This document shows, one piece after another, positions 44,055 to 53,759 of a DNA stretch of 64,000 bases (the first letter of the stretch is position 1; each line of letters starts with the position of its first letter). The stretch spans positions 17,186,501 through 17,250,500 of the forward strand of contig OY756958.1 of the NCBI GenBank assembly GCA_963580455.1, written 5' to 3'. The stretch is from Euonymus europaeus (lineage: Eukaryota > Streptophyta > Magnoliopsida > Celastrales > Celastraceae). The position numbers and the translations under genes are program-made. The notes under the pieces were generated by a model. It was given only the letters and a program-made list of their open reading frames with translations. It did not search any database and was not told the DNA's origin.

Positions 44055-44965
44055 CCTAAGTATACAATTTATATTTTTTTTGTCAAATTGACCAATTTAA
44101 GTTCAAAATTGGCCAAAGGATCCTTACAAAATATGTTTACAATAATTCAATTTAGCTAATGTCAAGTTTTAGCTCATTCGGAGCTTGTTTGATCGGTCAT
44201 GCTATCAAAACAACATATTTAACTTAGAACGAGATACCATAGTGTATAATTTATGTTTTTGGTAAAATTGACTGATCGAAGTTCACAATTAGCCAAAGCC
44301 TCCTTCACAAAATATGCTTAGAATAATTAAATTTAGATACATGTGAAGTTTTAGCTCATTCGGAGTTTGTTTGATTGGTCACACTTTCAAAACAAAAGAT
44401 TTAACTTCCAATGAGATACGTAAGTGTCCAATTTATATTTTTCATATAATTGACCGATTGAAGTTAAAAGTTAGCCAAAGCCTCCTTCATAAAATATTCG
44501 TAGAATAATTAGATTTAGCTACCTGTCAAGTTTCACCTCATCCAGAGTTCGTTTGATTGGTCACACTTTCAAAACAATAAATTTAACTTCAAACGAGATA
44601 CATAAGTGTGCAATTTATGTTTTTCGTAAAATTGACCAATTGAAATTGAAAATTAGCTAGGTAATCCTTTACAAAATATTATTAGAATAATTAAATTTAG
44701 CTACCTGTGAAGTTTCACCCGATTTAGAGTTCATTTGATCGGCCACGCTATCAAAGCAATAAGCTAAAACTTCATATGAGATATTTGAGTATACAATGTG
44801 TATTTCAAAAAATTTACTGATTGAAATTCAAAATTGTTCAAAGGTTCTTTCACAAAATAGGCTTTAAAATGATGAAATATAACTACCTATTCAATTTTGA
44901 TTAATTCGTAGTTTGTTTGATCGGTCAATCGATGAAATGCATATATTTAACTTCTAATGAGAATC
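44055..44965. repeat. Satellite-like tandem array, monomer about 182 bp, five copies
   Basis: Anchor AAGTGTxCAATTTAT recurs near 44059, 44241, 44423, 44604 and 44788 (spacings 182, 182, 181, 184). Each monomer also has AGCCAAAGCCTCCTT, CAAAATATG, AATAATTAAATTTAG, AGCTCATTCGGAGTTTGTTT and GATTGGTCACACTTTCAAAA. The copies are clearly diverged. The array starts directly after the Ogre-like LTR end. Confidence 0.85.
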
Positions 44966-45571
44966 CTGTGTTATATTGCCAAATATTTTTAATTATTTTT
45001 TTCTGTAATTATTAATTATTTACTATGTTACTGTTTTTAGAAAATTACTTGACATTACAATGTTACTTTTTTTGAAACTGTAACATTTAAAACGATAACA
45101 TTGTTATAGTATTGTTTTTGAAATAGTAACATAATGAAACAGTAACACTATAATATTACTGTTTTTGAAACAGTAACATTAACTAATAACATTAAGTAAT
45201 AATATTATTTTAAAGAGTGGGTGAGTACTCCATGTCTGTAATTATAAATATTAAATAACAATTATAGAAAATATTACCAAAAATATTTAATAATATAATA
45301 TACAAATTTTTTAATAGGAACAAATTAAACACAATTATTTAATTAAATTATAAATTTATTTTAATCACAAAATTGATTTAATTTTTAATATTTTTTTTTT
45401 GAAAATTTAATCACAAAATTATTTTTATTTTTAAAGTCAATTAATTTTTATTGAATTATTTATCTAATATTTGTGTATTTTAAAATATAAAATAAAGTTG
45501 GATGAAAAAGGGAAAGTAGAATAAACACTTTTAGTAAGATATTAAGTCCACTTTGATAATTTTCATTATTA
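44966..45571. repeat. AT-rich sequence with GTTACTGTTT inverted repeats
   Basis: Between 45026 and 45190, GTTACTGTTT, its reverse complement AAACAGTAAC and close variants alternate. 45156-45176 is a perfect hairpin with 9-bp arms (TTACTGTTT/AAACAGTAA) and loop TTG. The rest is AT-rich with no gene. Confidence 0.7.
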
Positions 45572-45576
45572 CATAC

Positions 45577-46600
45577 AAGACAAACAATAGTGTAAACTAA
45601 TTTGGATGCTTAAATTAATAATAGAAAAATTAACTAGTTCAAATAAAATAACTAATTCAACAATTGATGAAAATTAGCTTGGATTTGGCTAGTTCAACTA
45701 CCTCCACCTATGCACACAAATCAATCCGCAATTAAACAAATTAAGAATTTAACGACGTCAATTGAAAGACTTTGGTCCAGCTCTAACAATTAGATTTCCC
45801 TAAACAACGACCCTGACTTTGGTCCAGCTCAAGGTCTTTTTTTATCAAAAGATTCTTGGTTTGGTCTCTCCTAAGAATTTCCTAAGATAAGCATCAGCAC
45901 GTGGAAATCGACAATCGCACAACCTAAGGCAATGGTCTATCACCCAATCAATTATGTTCAATGTTCCCAAACCTGAATCGCAAAACAAGTTTTTGTCACT
46001 TCGTCAAACAACGGGTCATGGTCAGCCGAATATGTTCAACTAACAATTCCTAAATATTATGATGATGGCCAGACATGCATAACAATAGGAAATCAACAAT
46101 AAATTCAGAGAACAATAAATTAAATCCAGTCTAATCAACAATCAATCTGTGCACAAAGTTTCAGTAGAAAAAAATACCAAATCCTAGCTAAAAAGTACTT
46201 AGCTACGCATAATCATACTAAAAACCATAAAAATACTCAAGACAATTGTTCAAATCGATGGGAAAGATGAAGGAATTGCCACGCTTGGAATGCCCCTTCT
46301 CTGCCCTCTGTATTCTGGAAAATCTCCCCCCGTATCTGGCGGCTAAGGTTTAGTCTTTAGCTATAAAAAGTTATTGTCCCCACTGCCACGTCAGCTGGGC
46401 TCGTTTCTGCAAATCCCGCAACTCGCGGCCGCGCGTAGGTTGCGCTTGGCTCACTTTTACCCAGAATTCAACTTTTCCAACTAAATAGCATCCAGCTGTA
46501 CCTGTCATTAAATCACACAATTGAATAGTATTTTGTGCTAGAAACCTCATAAAGATTGGGTACTTAACATCATAAACATGAGTACATTTTGTACTCACCA
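45577..46600 (-). mobile_element. Athila 3' LTR, lacking its last 121 bp
   Basis: Aligns end to end, with no net length change, to 51195-52218. The terminal 121 bp of the other LTR (51074-51194) are missing. On the minus strand it starts TGGTGAGTACAAAATG. Confidence 0.9.
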
Positions 46601-46613
46601 AAATCCCCCAAAC
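46601..46613 (-). other. Athila polypurine tract
   Basis: The minus strand reads TTTGGGGGATTT directly before the LTR start TGGTGAGT. Confidence 0.8.
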
Positions 46614-48134
46614 CTAAACATTGCTTGTCCTCAAGCAAAAACTCAAGAAAATAATTTCAAAGCGTTGCATGTCTCTTTCGAAAAACAACATCATAACTTG
46701 GCAAGCCATATGCTTTCTCATCAAATCAATGCAATGATTCATAAAGTGTAATCTGCACAATTATAAATTTGCTCACTACTGCCACAGCATATATAACATC
46801 TTCGCACCAACTCACTCAGATTCACACAATATTTAGAAATTTGAAGTGTTCACTCAAGTGTTTAGAGGGTGGTGTTTACTCTCCTTTGAATTCACAACAT
46901 GTAGCCATAGGCTTGCATGTCCACCAAACTTACTTATGCTAGAATGTTCATTCCATGAATCAAAAGGTCTTTGAAAGGATTAATTTGTTTTTTTTTTTGG
47001 GTAGGCTCAAAACAAATAGGCATAGAAGTAAAGGCATCAAATGGCAGAAGTTAGGTTGAGAAGAAAATTAATCAAGAACGAGATTGTCATGGTGCATAAA
47101 TCTTCTACCAATGGTTAAGGAAATGCCCTTGGAAATATTTCATCTGATGTAGCTGGAGTTATGTCTCTTATGCACTGCATTTTAAATAAGTAGAATTTGC
47201 GACCGTGCTTAGCTCGCAGAAGGCTTACAATTCACTTTTTTTTTCTTTTTCTTCTGCTCAGTCAACTAGTGACGTTGACCAGACAGTGTAAACAATTTTT
47301 TTTTTTTTTAGAATTCCCGACTTTTGCGGCCGCGCTTAGGTCGCACATCTCTGGTACTGTTCATCCACGGAAAAAATCACTTTTTGTGCGGCCGCAGGTG
47401 GTTCACACTTTTCCCAGTATTGTAGACTTGTTTTCTTACCCCAAAATTCTCTAAGGCATCGTCACCACCACTTTCCACTTTCTCATCACCCAAAATTCAT
47501 CTCACCTGTCAGCCTTATGTTGGTATTCTAACTTTTGAACTCAATGGCACATGCATAACACATCCGAGAGATCGGATAAGGCGAATGGGAAGGGAAATAT
47601 GGATAATTAAGAACGATTATAGATGGGCAAGGATTAGAACGCCTTTGTCACTTTCATGGAACAAAAATTCAACAATTACTTCAGCTGGTTTAAGGCAAGT
47701 TCTAGCAATACAATGTCATGAAATTCAATGCACTCAAAATTTTTAAAGGCCTCTCACATGGCTACTTAGTGTTCAAATGACATATAAACCAAGCAGACCT
47801 TCATCACAAAAAAATCATGCTAGGAAATACACTATCAGTTATCAAAGCATGTCATGATAATCAAGCAAAGGGTGCCAAGTTTTAAAAACTTCAAATTTTT
47901 GGCAAAACTCAAATTCCCTTCTCCCCCAAACTTGAACTCGACATTGTCCTCAATGTGAAGGAAATAGAACATAATTTAAATTTGTGACGACGAAAATTAA
48001 ATGTGCAATAAAAGAAAAGGGTGAGGAGACTTAGCTGTTCAGAGATGTCGAATAAGATGCTCCTCCTCCACATGGGTTACCTCCCATGAAGTGCTAAATT
48101 TATTGTCTTCAGCCGGACACAGCTTTAGAATTCG
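46614..48134 (-). other. Athila 3' non-coding region
   Basis: No coding domain. It contains GCGGCCGC at about 47336 and 47390 within motifs that resemble the LTR motif at 46427, and a GCGACCGTGCTTAGCTCGC relative near 47199. A minus-strand AAGTTTGGGGGAGAAGGG run is near 47919-47936, followed on that strand by non-coding DNA. This part takes the place of the missing RT to integrase genes. Confidence 0.6.
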
Positions 48135-50180
48135 TCAAGGATCTAAAACATTAAATCGTACGACTTCTTCCATTGTGAGTGGAACCGACTTCAAATAAAG
48201 CTTCACACGATGCCCGTTAACCCATTTGCTATCCGAAGGTGGGTAGATCACCCCCACATCTAACAATTTCAAAATTTCAGTTTCCACCACATCTTTCACT
48301 TGTGGATGTAGCCGCCTCTGTGCTTCTCTAGTTGGCCTTGCATCAGTTTCAAGCAAAATCTGGTGCATGCATCTATTAGGATTGGTTCCTTTGATGTCAT
48401 CACTGGACCATCCAAGGGCAGTTTTACGCCTTTTCAGAATTTGTAATAATTTTTCCTCTTCTCCTAAACTGAGATTTGCCACCACTATCACTGGTAAAGT
48501 CTTGTCTTCTCCCAAATAAATATATTTCAAGTGGTTGGGCAATTTTTTCAACTCCAAAGTAGGTGCCTTAACTATAGAAGAAACAAGAGATATATTAGTA
48601 GGTATCAATTGTTCAAAAGGAGGAATACCCTTACCAACATACGACTGGGCCCAATGCAATGGCTCTATTACTTCCTCTATTTGGCTCCTATATTGTATGT
48701 CACCTGTATTCACAGTTTTATTCTCCAAACCATGGGTCACCATTGCCTCAACTGGATCAAGACTTGTAACCTGAAAAACCTCACTCACAAGATCATGTGT
48801 AACATCAATACCAAAACAATCACTTTTATGATCATGAAGTTCAAGAGAATCAAACACACGAAACTCCAATTTTTGATCATTCACCTGCATTGTTATAGTC
48901 CCCTTTTTCACACTAATATTCATATCCACAGTAGTCATGAATGGACGACCAAGAATAATAAGTATAGAGGACGAAATAGGATTATCCTCCATATCCAACA
49001 CAACAAAATCAACAGGCACAATTAAGTCTTTCGCAATTACCAACACGTCTTCTAAAATTCCCTTAGGTCTTTTAATACTGCAGTCAGCTAACTGCAAAGT
49101 GATGGAAGTTTCTTGCAATTTCCCCAATCCTAATTTCTTATACAAAGAAAAGGGCATTAAATTGATGCTCGCTCCTAAATCTAGCAATGCCTTCTCAAAG
49201 AATTGATTTCCCACCTTACAAGGTATGGTAAAACTACCAGGATCTTTAAGCTTGGGTGGAAGTTTATTCAATAGCACAGCGCTCACTTCTTCATTCAAAG
49301 CAACTTTTTCATCTGCAGAAAATTTCCTCTTTTTAGTACAACAATCTTTGAGAAATTTAGCATAAGAGGGAATCTGTTTAATGGCATCAAGCAATGGAAT
49401 ATTGATTTCTACCTTACGTAAATTTTCAAAAATATCATGCACCTTAGAATCAGTTGTCTTTTTGACTAACCTTTGTGGGAAAGGCGGAGGATCTCTTCCC
49501 CAATCTTTGACTTCTTTCTGTCCAGATTTGCGACCCTCCTGCACCCTATGTGTGACCGACTTGCACCCTGCGTCAGGGGTTGGTGATAGCACCTTATTGT
49601 CAATAATCTTGCCATTTCGAAGGGTGGTTATGGCTTTCAACTCTTCATGCCCAGCTGGGTTATTGAGAGGTTGAGAAGGCAGCTCTCCCTTCTTTCGTTC
49701 GCTCACCTCCTTTGCTATCTGTCCCACTTGGGTTTCCAATTTTTGGATAGCCTGAGTTGTTTGTTGCATGAATTGCATCATGGTAGTCTCCAAATCAATC
49801 TTCTTTGCTGGTTGTGGTGTTGGGACTGCTGCATTCATTGTGTTTTGATCATCATTCCAAGAAAGATTAGGGTAATTGCGCCAAGGATAAGCTTGGTTCC
49901 ATGTGTTGTAATTTCCCAAGAAATTGACTTGCTCTTGATCATTCATTGATATCAATGGACAAGCTTTAGTCACATGATCTTGCCTAGAGCAAACCGAACA
50001 AAGAGTCTCAGCTTGTGATGGAACCTTTATAGTCACCCCTGTTAAAGCTTCAACAAGCATGTCTATTTTTTGATTAATATTGCACATCGCTGCTTCAACT
50101 TTGACATTAGATCTCACCTCATATATGCCTTGTCGCTTTGTTGAGCTTCTACCCCTTGCAGAAAATTGTTGAGTCTTCAC
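48135..50180 (-). CDS. Athila gag zinc knuckle, protease and RT start (681 codons)
   Basis: The CCHC zinc knuckle CSVCSRQDHVTKAC is at residues 61-74. A Gln-rich and coiled-coil segment (MMQFMQQTTQAIQKLETQVG) follows, then the Athila marker ERKKGELPSQ. The aspartic protease core is ALLDLGASINLMP with the catalytic Asp near residue 334. The last 60 residues are the beginning of RT (EAQRRLHPQVKDVVETEILK, VGVIYPPSDSKWV), after which the frame leaves homology and stops. A full Athila pol would continue for well over 1000 residues. It overlaps the upstream gag ORF by 32 bases in another frame, most likely a frameshift mutation, although a programmed shift cannot be excluded. Confidence 0.85.
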   Translation of the reverse strand: MKTQQFSARGRSSTKRQGIYEVRSNVKVEAAMCNINQKIDMLVEALTGVTIKVPSQAETLCSVCSRQDHVTKACPLISMNDQEQVNFLGNYNTWNQAYPWRNYPNLSWNDDQNTMNAAVPTPQPAKKIDLETTMMQFMQQTTQAIQKLETQVGQIAKEVSERKKGELPSQPLNNPAGHEELKAITTLRNGKIIDNKVLSPTPDAGCKSVTHRVQEGRKSGQKEVKDWGRDPPPFPQRLVKKTTDSKVHDIFENLRKVEINIPLLDAIKQIPSYAKFLKDCCTKKRKFSADEKVALNEEVSAVLLNKLPPKLKDPGSFTIPCKVGNQFFEKALLDLGASINLMPFSLYKKLGLGKLQETSITLQLADCSIKRPKGILEDVLVIAKDLIVPVDFVVLDMEDNPISSSILIILGRPFMTTVDMNISVKKGTITMQVNDQKLEFRVFDSLELHDHKSDCFGIDVTHDLVSEVFQVTSLDPVEAMVTHGLENKTVNTGDIQYRSQIEEVIEPLHWAQSYVGKGIPPFEQLIPTNISLVSSIVKAPTLELKKLPNHLKYIYLGEDKTLPVIVVANLSLGEEEKLLQILKRRKTALGWSSDDIKGTNPNRCMHQILLETDARPTREAQRRLHPQVKDVVETEILKLLDVGVIYPPSDSKWVNGHRVKLYLKSVPLTMEEVVRFNVLDP

Positions 50181-50937
50181 TCAATTCTTCAAATAACTCC
50201 ATAGCTTCTTCGCTACTCTTTCTCATAAGAACTCCATTGCAAGCAGAATCAACTTTCATTCTATTAGCCTCGTTCAACCCTTCATAGAAATGCAAAAACA
50301 CATCATCTTTGTGCAAATTATGGGTTGGGCAACGAGCTACTTTACTCTTAAAATCCTTCCATGCTTCATAAAACAAATCACCATCCTTTTGTTGAAAATT
50401 CTGGATTTCTCTCACAAGTTGCTTGGTTCTATGAGCTGGAAAAAATTCCCTCAAAAATTTAGTTGCCATCTGTTCCCATGTACCGATAGATCCCGCTTCA
50501 ATAGCATTATACCACATATTTGCACCACCCCTTAGAGTAAAGGGAAAAAGAACCAACTTTAAATTATCGACAGTAATTCCAGTCATGTGTTGAGTTCGGC
50601 ACAAGTCGGTAAAATCTTTCAAATGTAAGTGAGGATCTTCATCAAATCTCCCCTCATAATGGGGCACAGAATTCAACAACTGTGGTGACAAACTAACATT
50701 GGCAGCCCCTGTAGGCTGATAAGTAATGCACAAAGGCTGAGCAATGTTTTGTGGAATATACCGATTCATCATTGGTACTCTGACATTAGCATCGGCAGCT
50801 CCTGCAATCCCATCGACCAACTGTCTGTTGTTCACCTCCATTGTCCTATGTCGCAATGCTCTAGCTGTTCTCTCAATCTCAGGATCAAACTCTTCCAATG
50901 GCTCTTGATGAGAATGTGTATTAACCATGCACTGCAA
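50149..50937 (-). CDS. Athila gag, N-terminal capsid part (262 codons)
   Basis: Retrotransposon gag domain: LHLKDFTDLCRTQHMTGITV, LVLFPFTLRGGANMWYNAIE, TWEQMATKFLREFFPAHRTK and the FYEAWKDFKSKVARCPTHNL block, ending in a CNGVLMRKS segment. It would form the virus-like particle shell. The domain order is normal for Athila, but the zinc knuckle lies in the next ORF, in a different frame. The ATG at 50937 is about 110 bp from the primer site, so the real start could be upstream. Confidence 0.85.
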   Translation of the reverse strand: MQCMVNTHSHQEPLEEFDPEIERTARALRHRTMEVNNRQLVDGIAGAADANVRVPMMNRYIPQNIAQPLCITYQPTGAANVSLSPQLLNSVPHYEGRFDEDPHLHLKDFTDLCRTQHMTGITVDNLKLVLFPFTLRGGANMWYNAIEAGSIGTWEQMATKFLREFFPAHRTKQLVREIQNFQQKDGDLFYEAWKDFKSKVARCPTHNLHKDDVFLHFYEGLNEANRMKVDSACNGVLMRKSSEEAMELFEELSEDSTIFCKG

Positions 50938-51049
50938 GGATCCAATAAGTACCTACAAACAATTTAGACGATGTAAGTTTGATGTCACAATAATTAAACC
51001 AACTAAAATTAACACTATTGCCGTTTAATAATCAAAATAAATCAAACAG

Positions 51050-51067
51050 TCCCCGGCAACGGCGCCA
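51050..51067 (-). other. Athila primer binding site, tRNA-Asp type
   Basis: The plus strand reads TCCCCGGCAACGGCGCCA, identical to the 3' end of a plant tRNA-Asp. The primer site is therefore its complement on the element strand. Six bases (51068-51073) separate it from the LTR. Confidence 0.9.
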
Positions 51068-51073
51068 AAAACT

Positions 51074-52218
51074 TGGTCGATACTTTTTGATCACAATAAA
51101 CCCGACTGGTTTTATCCAATCGCAAGTGTACGGTCGCAAGGTAGTAACAGTGAAAGGGATCGAATCCACAGGGACTGTTGTAAAAACCAATTGAAAGACA
51201 AACAATAGTGTAAACTAATTTGGATGCTTAAATTAATAATGGAAAAATTAACTAGTTCAAATAAAATAACTAATTCAACAATTGATGAAAATTAGCTTGG
51301 ATTTGGCTAGTTCAACTACCTCCACCTATGCACACAAATCAATCCGCAATTAAACAAATTAAGAATTTAACGACGTCAATTGAAAGACTTTGGTCCAGCT
51401 CTAACAATTAGATTTCCCTAAACAACGACCCTGACTTTGGTCCAGCTCAAGGTCTTTTCTTATCAAAGGATTCTTGGTTTGGTCTCTCCTAAGAATTTCC
51501 TAAGATAAGCATCAGCACGTGGAAATCGACAATCGCAAAACCTAAGGCAATGGTCTATCACCCAATCAATTATGTTCAATGTTCCCAAACCTGAATCGCA
51601 AAACAAGTTTTTGTCACTTCGTCAAACACCGGGTCATGGTCAGCCGAATATGTTCAACTAACAATTCCTAAATATTATGATGATGGCAAGACATGCATAA
51701 CAATAGGAAATCAACAATAAATTCAGAGAACAATGAATTAAATCCAGTCTAATCAACAATCAATCTATGCACAAAATTTCAGTAGAAGAAAATACCAAAT
51801 CCTAGCTAAAAAGTACTTAGCTACGCATAATCATACTAAAAACCATAAAAATACTCAAGACAATTGTTCAAATCGATGGGAAAGATGAAGGAATTGCCAC
51901 GCTTGGAATGCCTCTTCTCTGCCCTCTGTATTCTGGAAAATCTCCCCCCATATCTGGCGGCTAGGGTTTAGTCTTTAACCATAAAAAGTTATTGTCCCCA
52001 CTGCCACGTCAGCTGTGCCCGTTTCTGCAAATCCCGCAACTCGCGGCCGCGCGTATGTCGCGCCTGGCTCACTTTTATCCAGAATTCAACTTTTCTAGCT
52101 AAATAGCATCCAGTTGTACCTGTCATTAAATCACACAATTGAATAGTATTTTGTGCTAAAAACCTCATAAAGATTGGGTACTTAACATCATAAACATGAG
52201 TACATTTTGTACTCACCA
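51074..52218 (-). mobile_element. Athila 5' LTR (1145 bp)
   Basis: On the minus strand it begins TGGTGAGTACAAAATG and ends GTATCGACCA just before the primer site. It includes a GCGGCCGCGCGTATGTCGCG motif near 52044. TTTTTATGG near 51980-51990 is a weak TATA candidate. Confidence 0.9.
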
Positions 52219-52223
52219 CATAC

Positions 52224-53160
52224 ACATAATATAAATGAATTCATTGATAGACTCGTGTTAAGTAACCATTTCAACCCTACTTAACATGTGTCACATAGAT
52301 AAAAAGGGTGGAATGGTCTCATCTTTAACTTGGTTGGGATGCGGAAATTTCCCTACTAGGGGGATGCTAGTTCATTTTAGGTATTTTATACTAATAAATT
52401 AATTACTATTATCTTTTAAATAATTTTCATTTAAATAGCTTATTTTCGGCAATTTTACTAGTGATTGTTCACCGTTAAACGAAAATGTTAATGGATTGTA
52501 TTTTAGGGGGCAATGAATAATATATTGTAATGTGTGTTTTTATTAATGTGTCTATATTAGGAGATATATTTTGTTGATGTGGTTGTCTAAGGAGATGTGT
52601 TTTGGTGATGGGGATAATTATGTGACTTAAATTTTTGTAAAAAATGTGGGAACTAGAATTGATTTTGGTATAGTTTTGTTGGAGAATGGATTAGGGAATG
52701 TAAGAGTAAATGCTTCACAAATAATGAGTGGAAAAATGTATAGGGATTTGTGTTTTGCTGATGTGACTGTATTGGGAGACGTGTTTTGCTAATGTGGTTG
52801 AATATGTGACTTAACATTTCGTGTAATAGAGGTCAGATCAAATATGTAATTTTACTGGGCTGGAAAAATTTTATTACCGCATTTGCCCAGAGTAAAGCAT
52901 GTTAAGTATCTCAATTGAGTGATTTTCATGATTTTGAATTTGCAAATTTAAAAGTGGAGTCAAATCTTGTAGTTATGATGGGTGTCATATGTAGTATGAA
53001 TACTTTAGAGATGTTTTTCTTAGGAAATTTTGCACCCTGAATTTTAAATCCTTATTAAGAGTCATGACGATGCCTATTGCCTAAAGAGACATTTAAATTA
53101 TACTTTTAAAATGCATAATTATGAAATATACCAATATCATATCATGCAATCAAGTTAAGT
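52224..53160. other. Old flanking sequence, no gene
   Basis: Continues the target DNA left of the Athila element. GAGATGTGTTTTGCTGATGT-type units occur three to four times between 52560 and 52800, so it may be an old unidentified repeat. No coding sequence seen. Confidence 0.5.
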
Positions 53161-53164
53161 ATTT

Positions 53165-53360
53165 AGTTATCAGCAAGTGGTTGGTTCAAGTGGCATAGTG
53201 TTTATTTCCTTTAAGTAAGGTCTCGAGTTCGAGTCTTATAAATGGGAAAAAAAATCCTTGTTGGGAGAGCTTTGCCCCTTTAGTGAGACCCTCCCCGCTC
53301 GATTCAGATTTAATAGTAATGGGATTAACTAAGGACACCGAGCGGTCTAGACGAAAAAGA
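53165..53360 (+). mobile_element. tRNA-derived SINE-like repeat
   Basis: It has a Pol III A-box-like TGGTTCAAGTGG (53182-53193) and a B box GTTCGAGTC (53227-53235), 45 bp apart. GGGAGAGCTTTGCCCC and a 3' AGGACACCGAGCGGTCTAGA block precede a short A-rich tail. This layout is that of plant SINEs. I could not confirm a target duplication. Confidence 0.55.
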
Positions 53361-53571
53361 AATGTTGAATTTAATTGTACATTATTTATAATTTCACAAT
53401 AGTCTCTCTTACCACCTTCATTTTCTCTCCAAAATGGCAGCCTATGGTTTCTGTTTTCTAGGGTATCAAAGTCTAATATAGGAGCGGGTCATCTTGATTA
53501 GTAGGCGTAGGTCCTCACTAGATTCTATATCTAGGAGGGTTTTTCTTTATTCCTTCTTTAATTCGAATTTA

Positions 53572-53745
53572 TGGAGATGTTACTTGATAAGTTGATTCTC
53601 ACAGAGGAGGAGGTAGGTGGTGTGCCAATTGGGGATTGCCAGATAGCTATAGGAAAGGCCAAAGTAGTTCAGTGTCTCATAGATTAGATTTATACCTCAC
53701 GATCTTATAATATAGAGGCGTTACAAAATATCCTTTCACAGCAAG
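53572..53745 (+). pseudogene. LINE ORF1, N-terminal piece
   Basis: Reads EMLLDKLILTEEEVGGVPIG and, after a stop, SYNIEALQNILSQ, which match the usual start of plant LINE ORF1 (acidic TEEE followed by an N-x-EAL-x-x-x-L segment). It breaks at the hAT remnant. Confidence 0.6.
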
Positions 53746-53759
53746 GGCTACACAAATAC

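Larger units (their letters stand above)
45577..52218 (-). mobile_element. Non-autonomous Athila-like retrotransposon
   Basis: Minus-strand order: 5' LTR (52218-51074), tRNA-Asp primer site, gag (50937), gag/protease ORF (to 48135), long non-coding 3' part, purine tract (46613-46601) and a shortened 3' LTR (46600-45577). Pol stops at the very start of RT. RNase H and integrase are absent, so mobility would need proteins in trans. CATAC flanks the unit at 45572-45576 and 52219-52223. Hand comparison of the LTRs gave about 25 differences in 1024 positions, so it is fairly young. Confidence 0.9.

Noticed and set aside
48531..49949. Plus-strand open frames across the Athila ORF
   Set aside because: They are shadows of the minus-strand gag-protease gene, which has clear domains.
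51130..51200. tRNA-like B box (GATCGAATCC) in the Athila LTR
   Set aside because: No A box or cloverleaf around it. It is part of the LTR end common to Athila-type elements.
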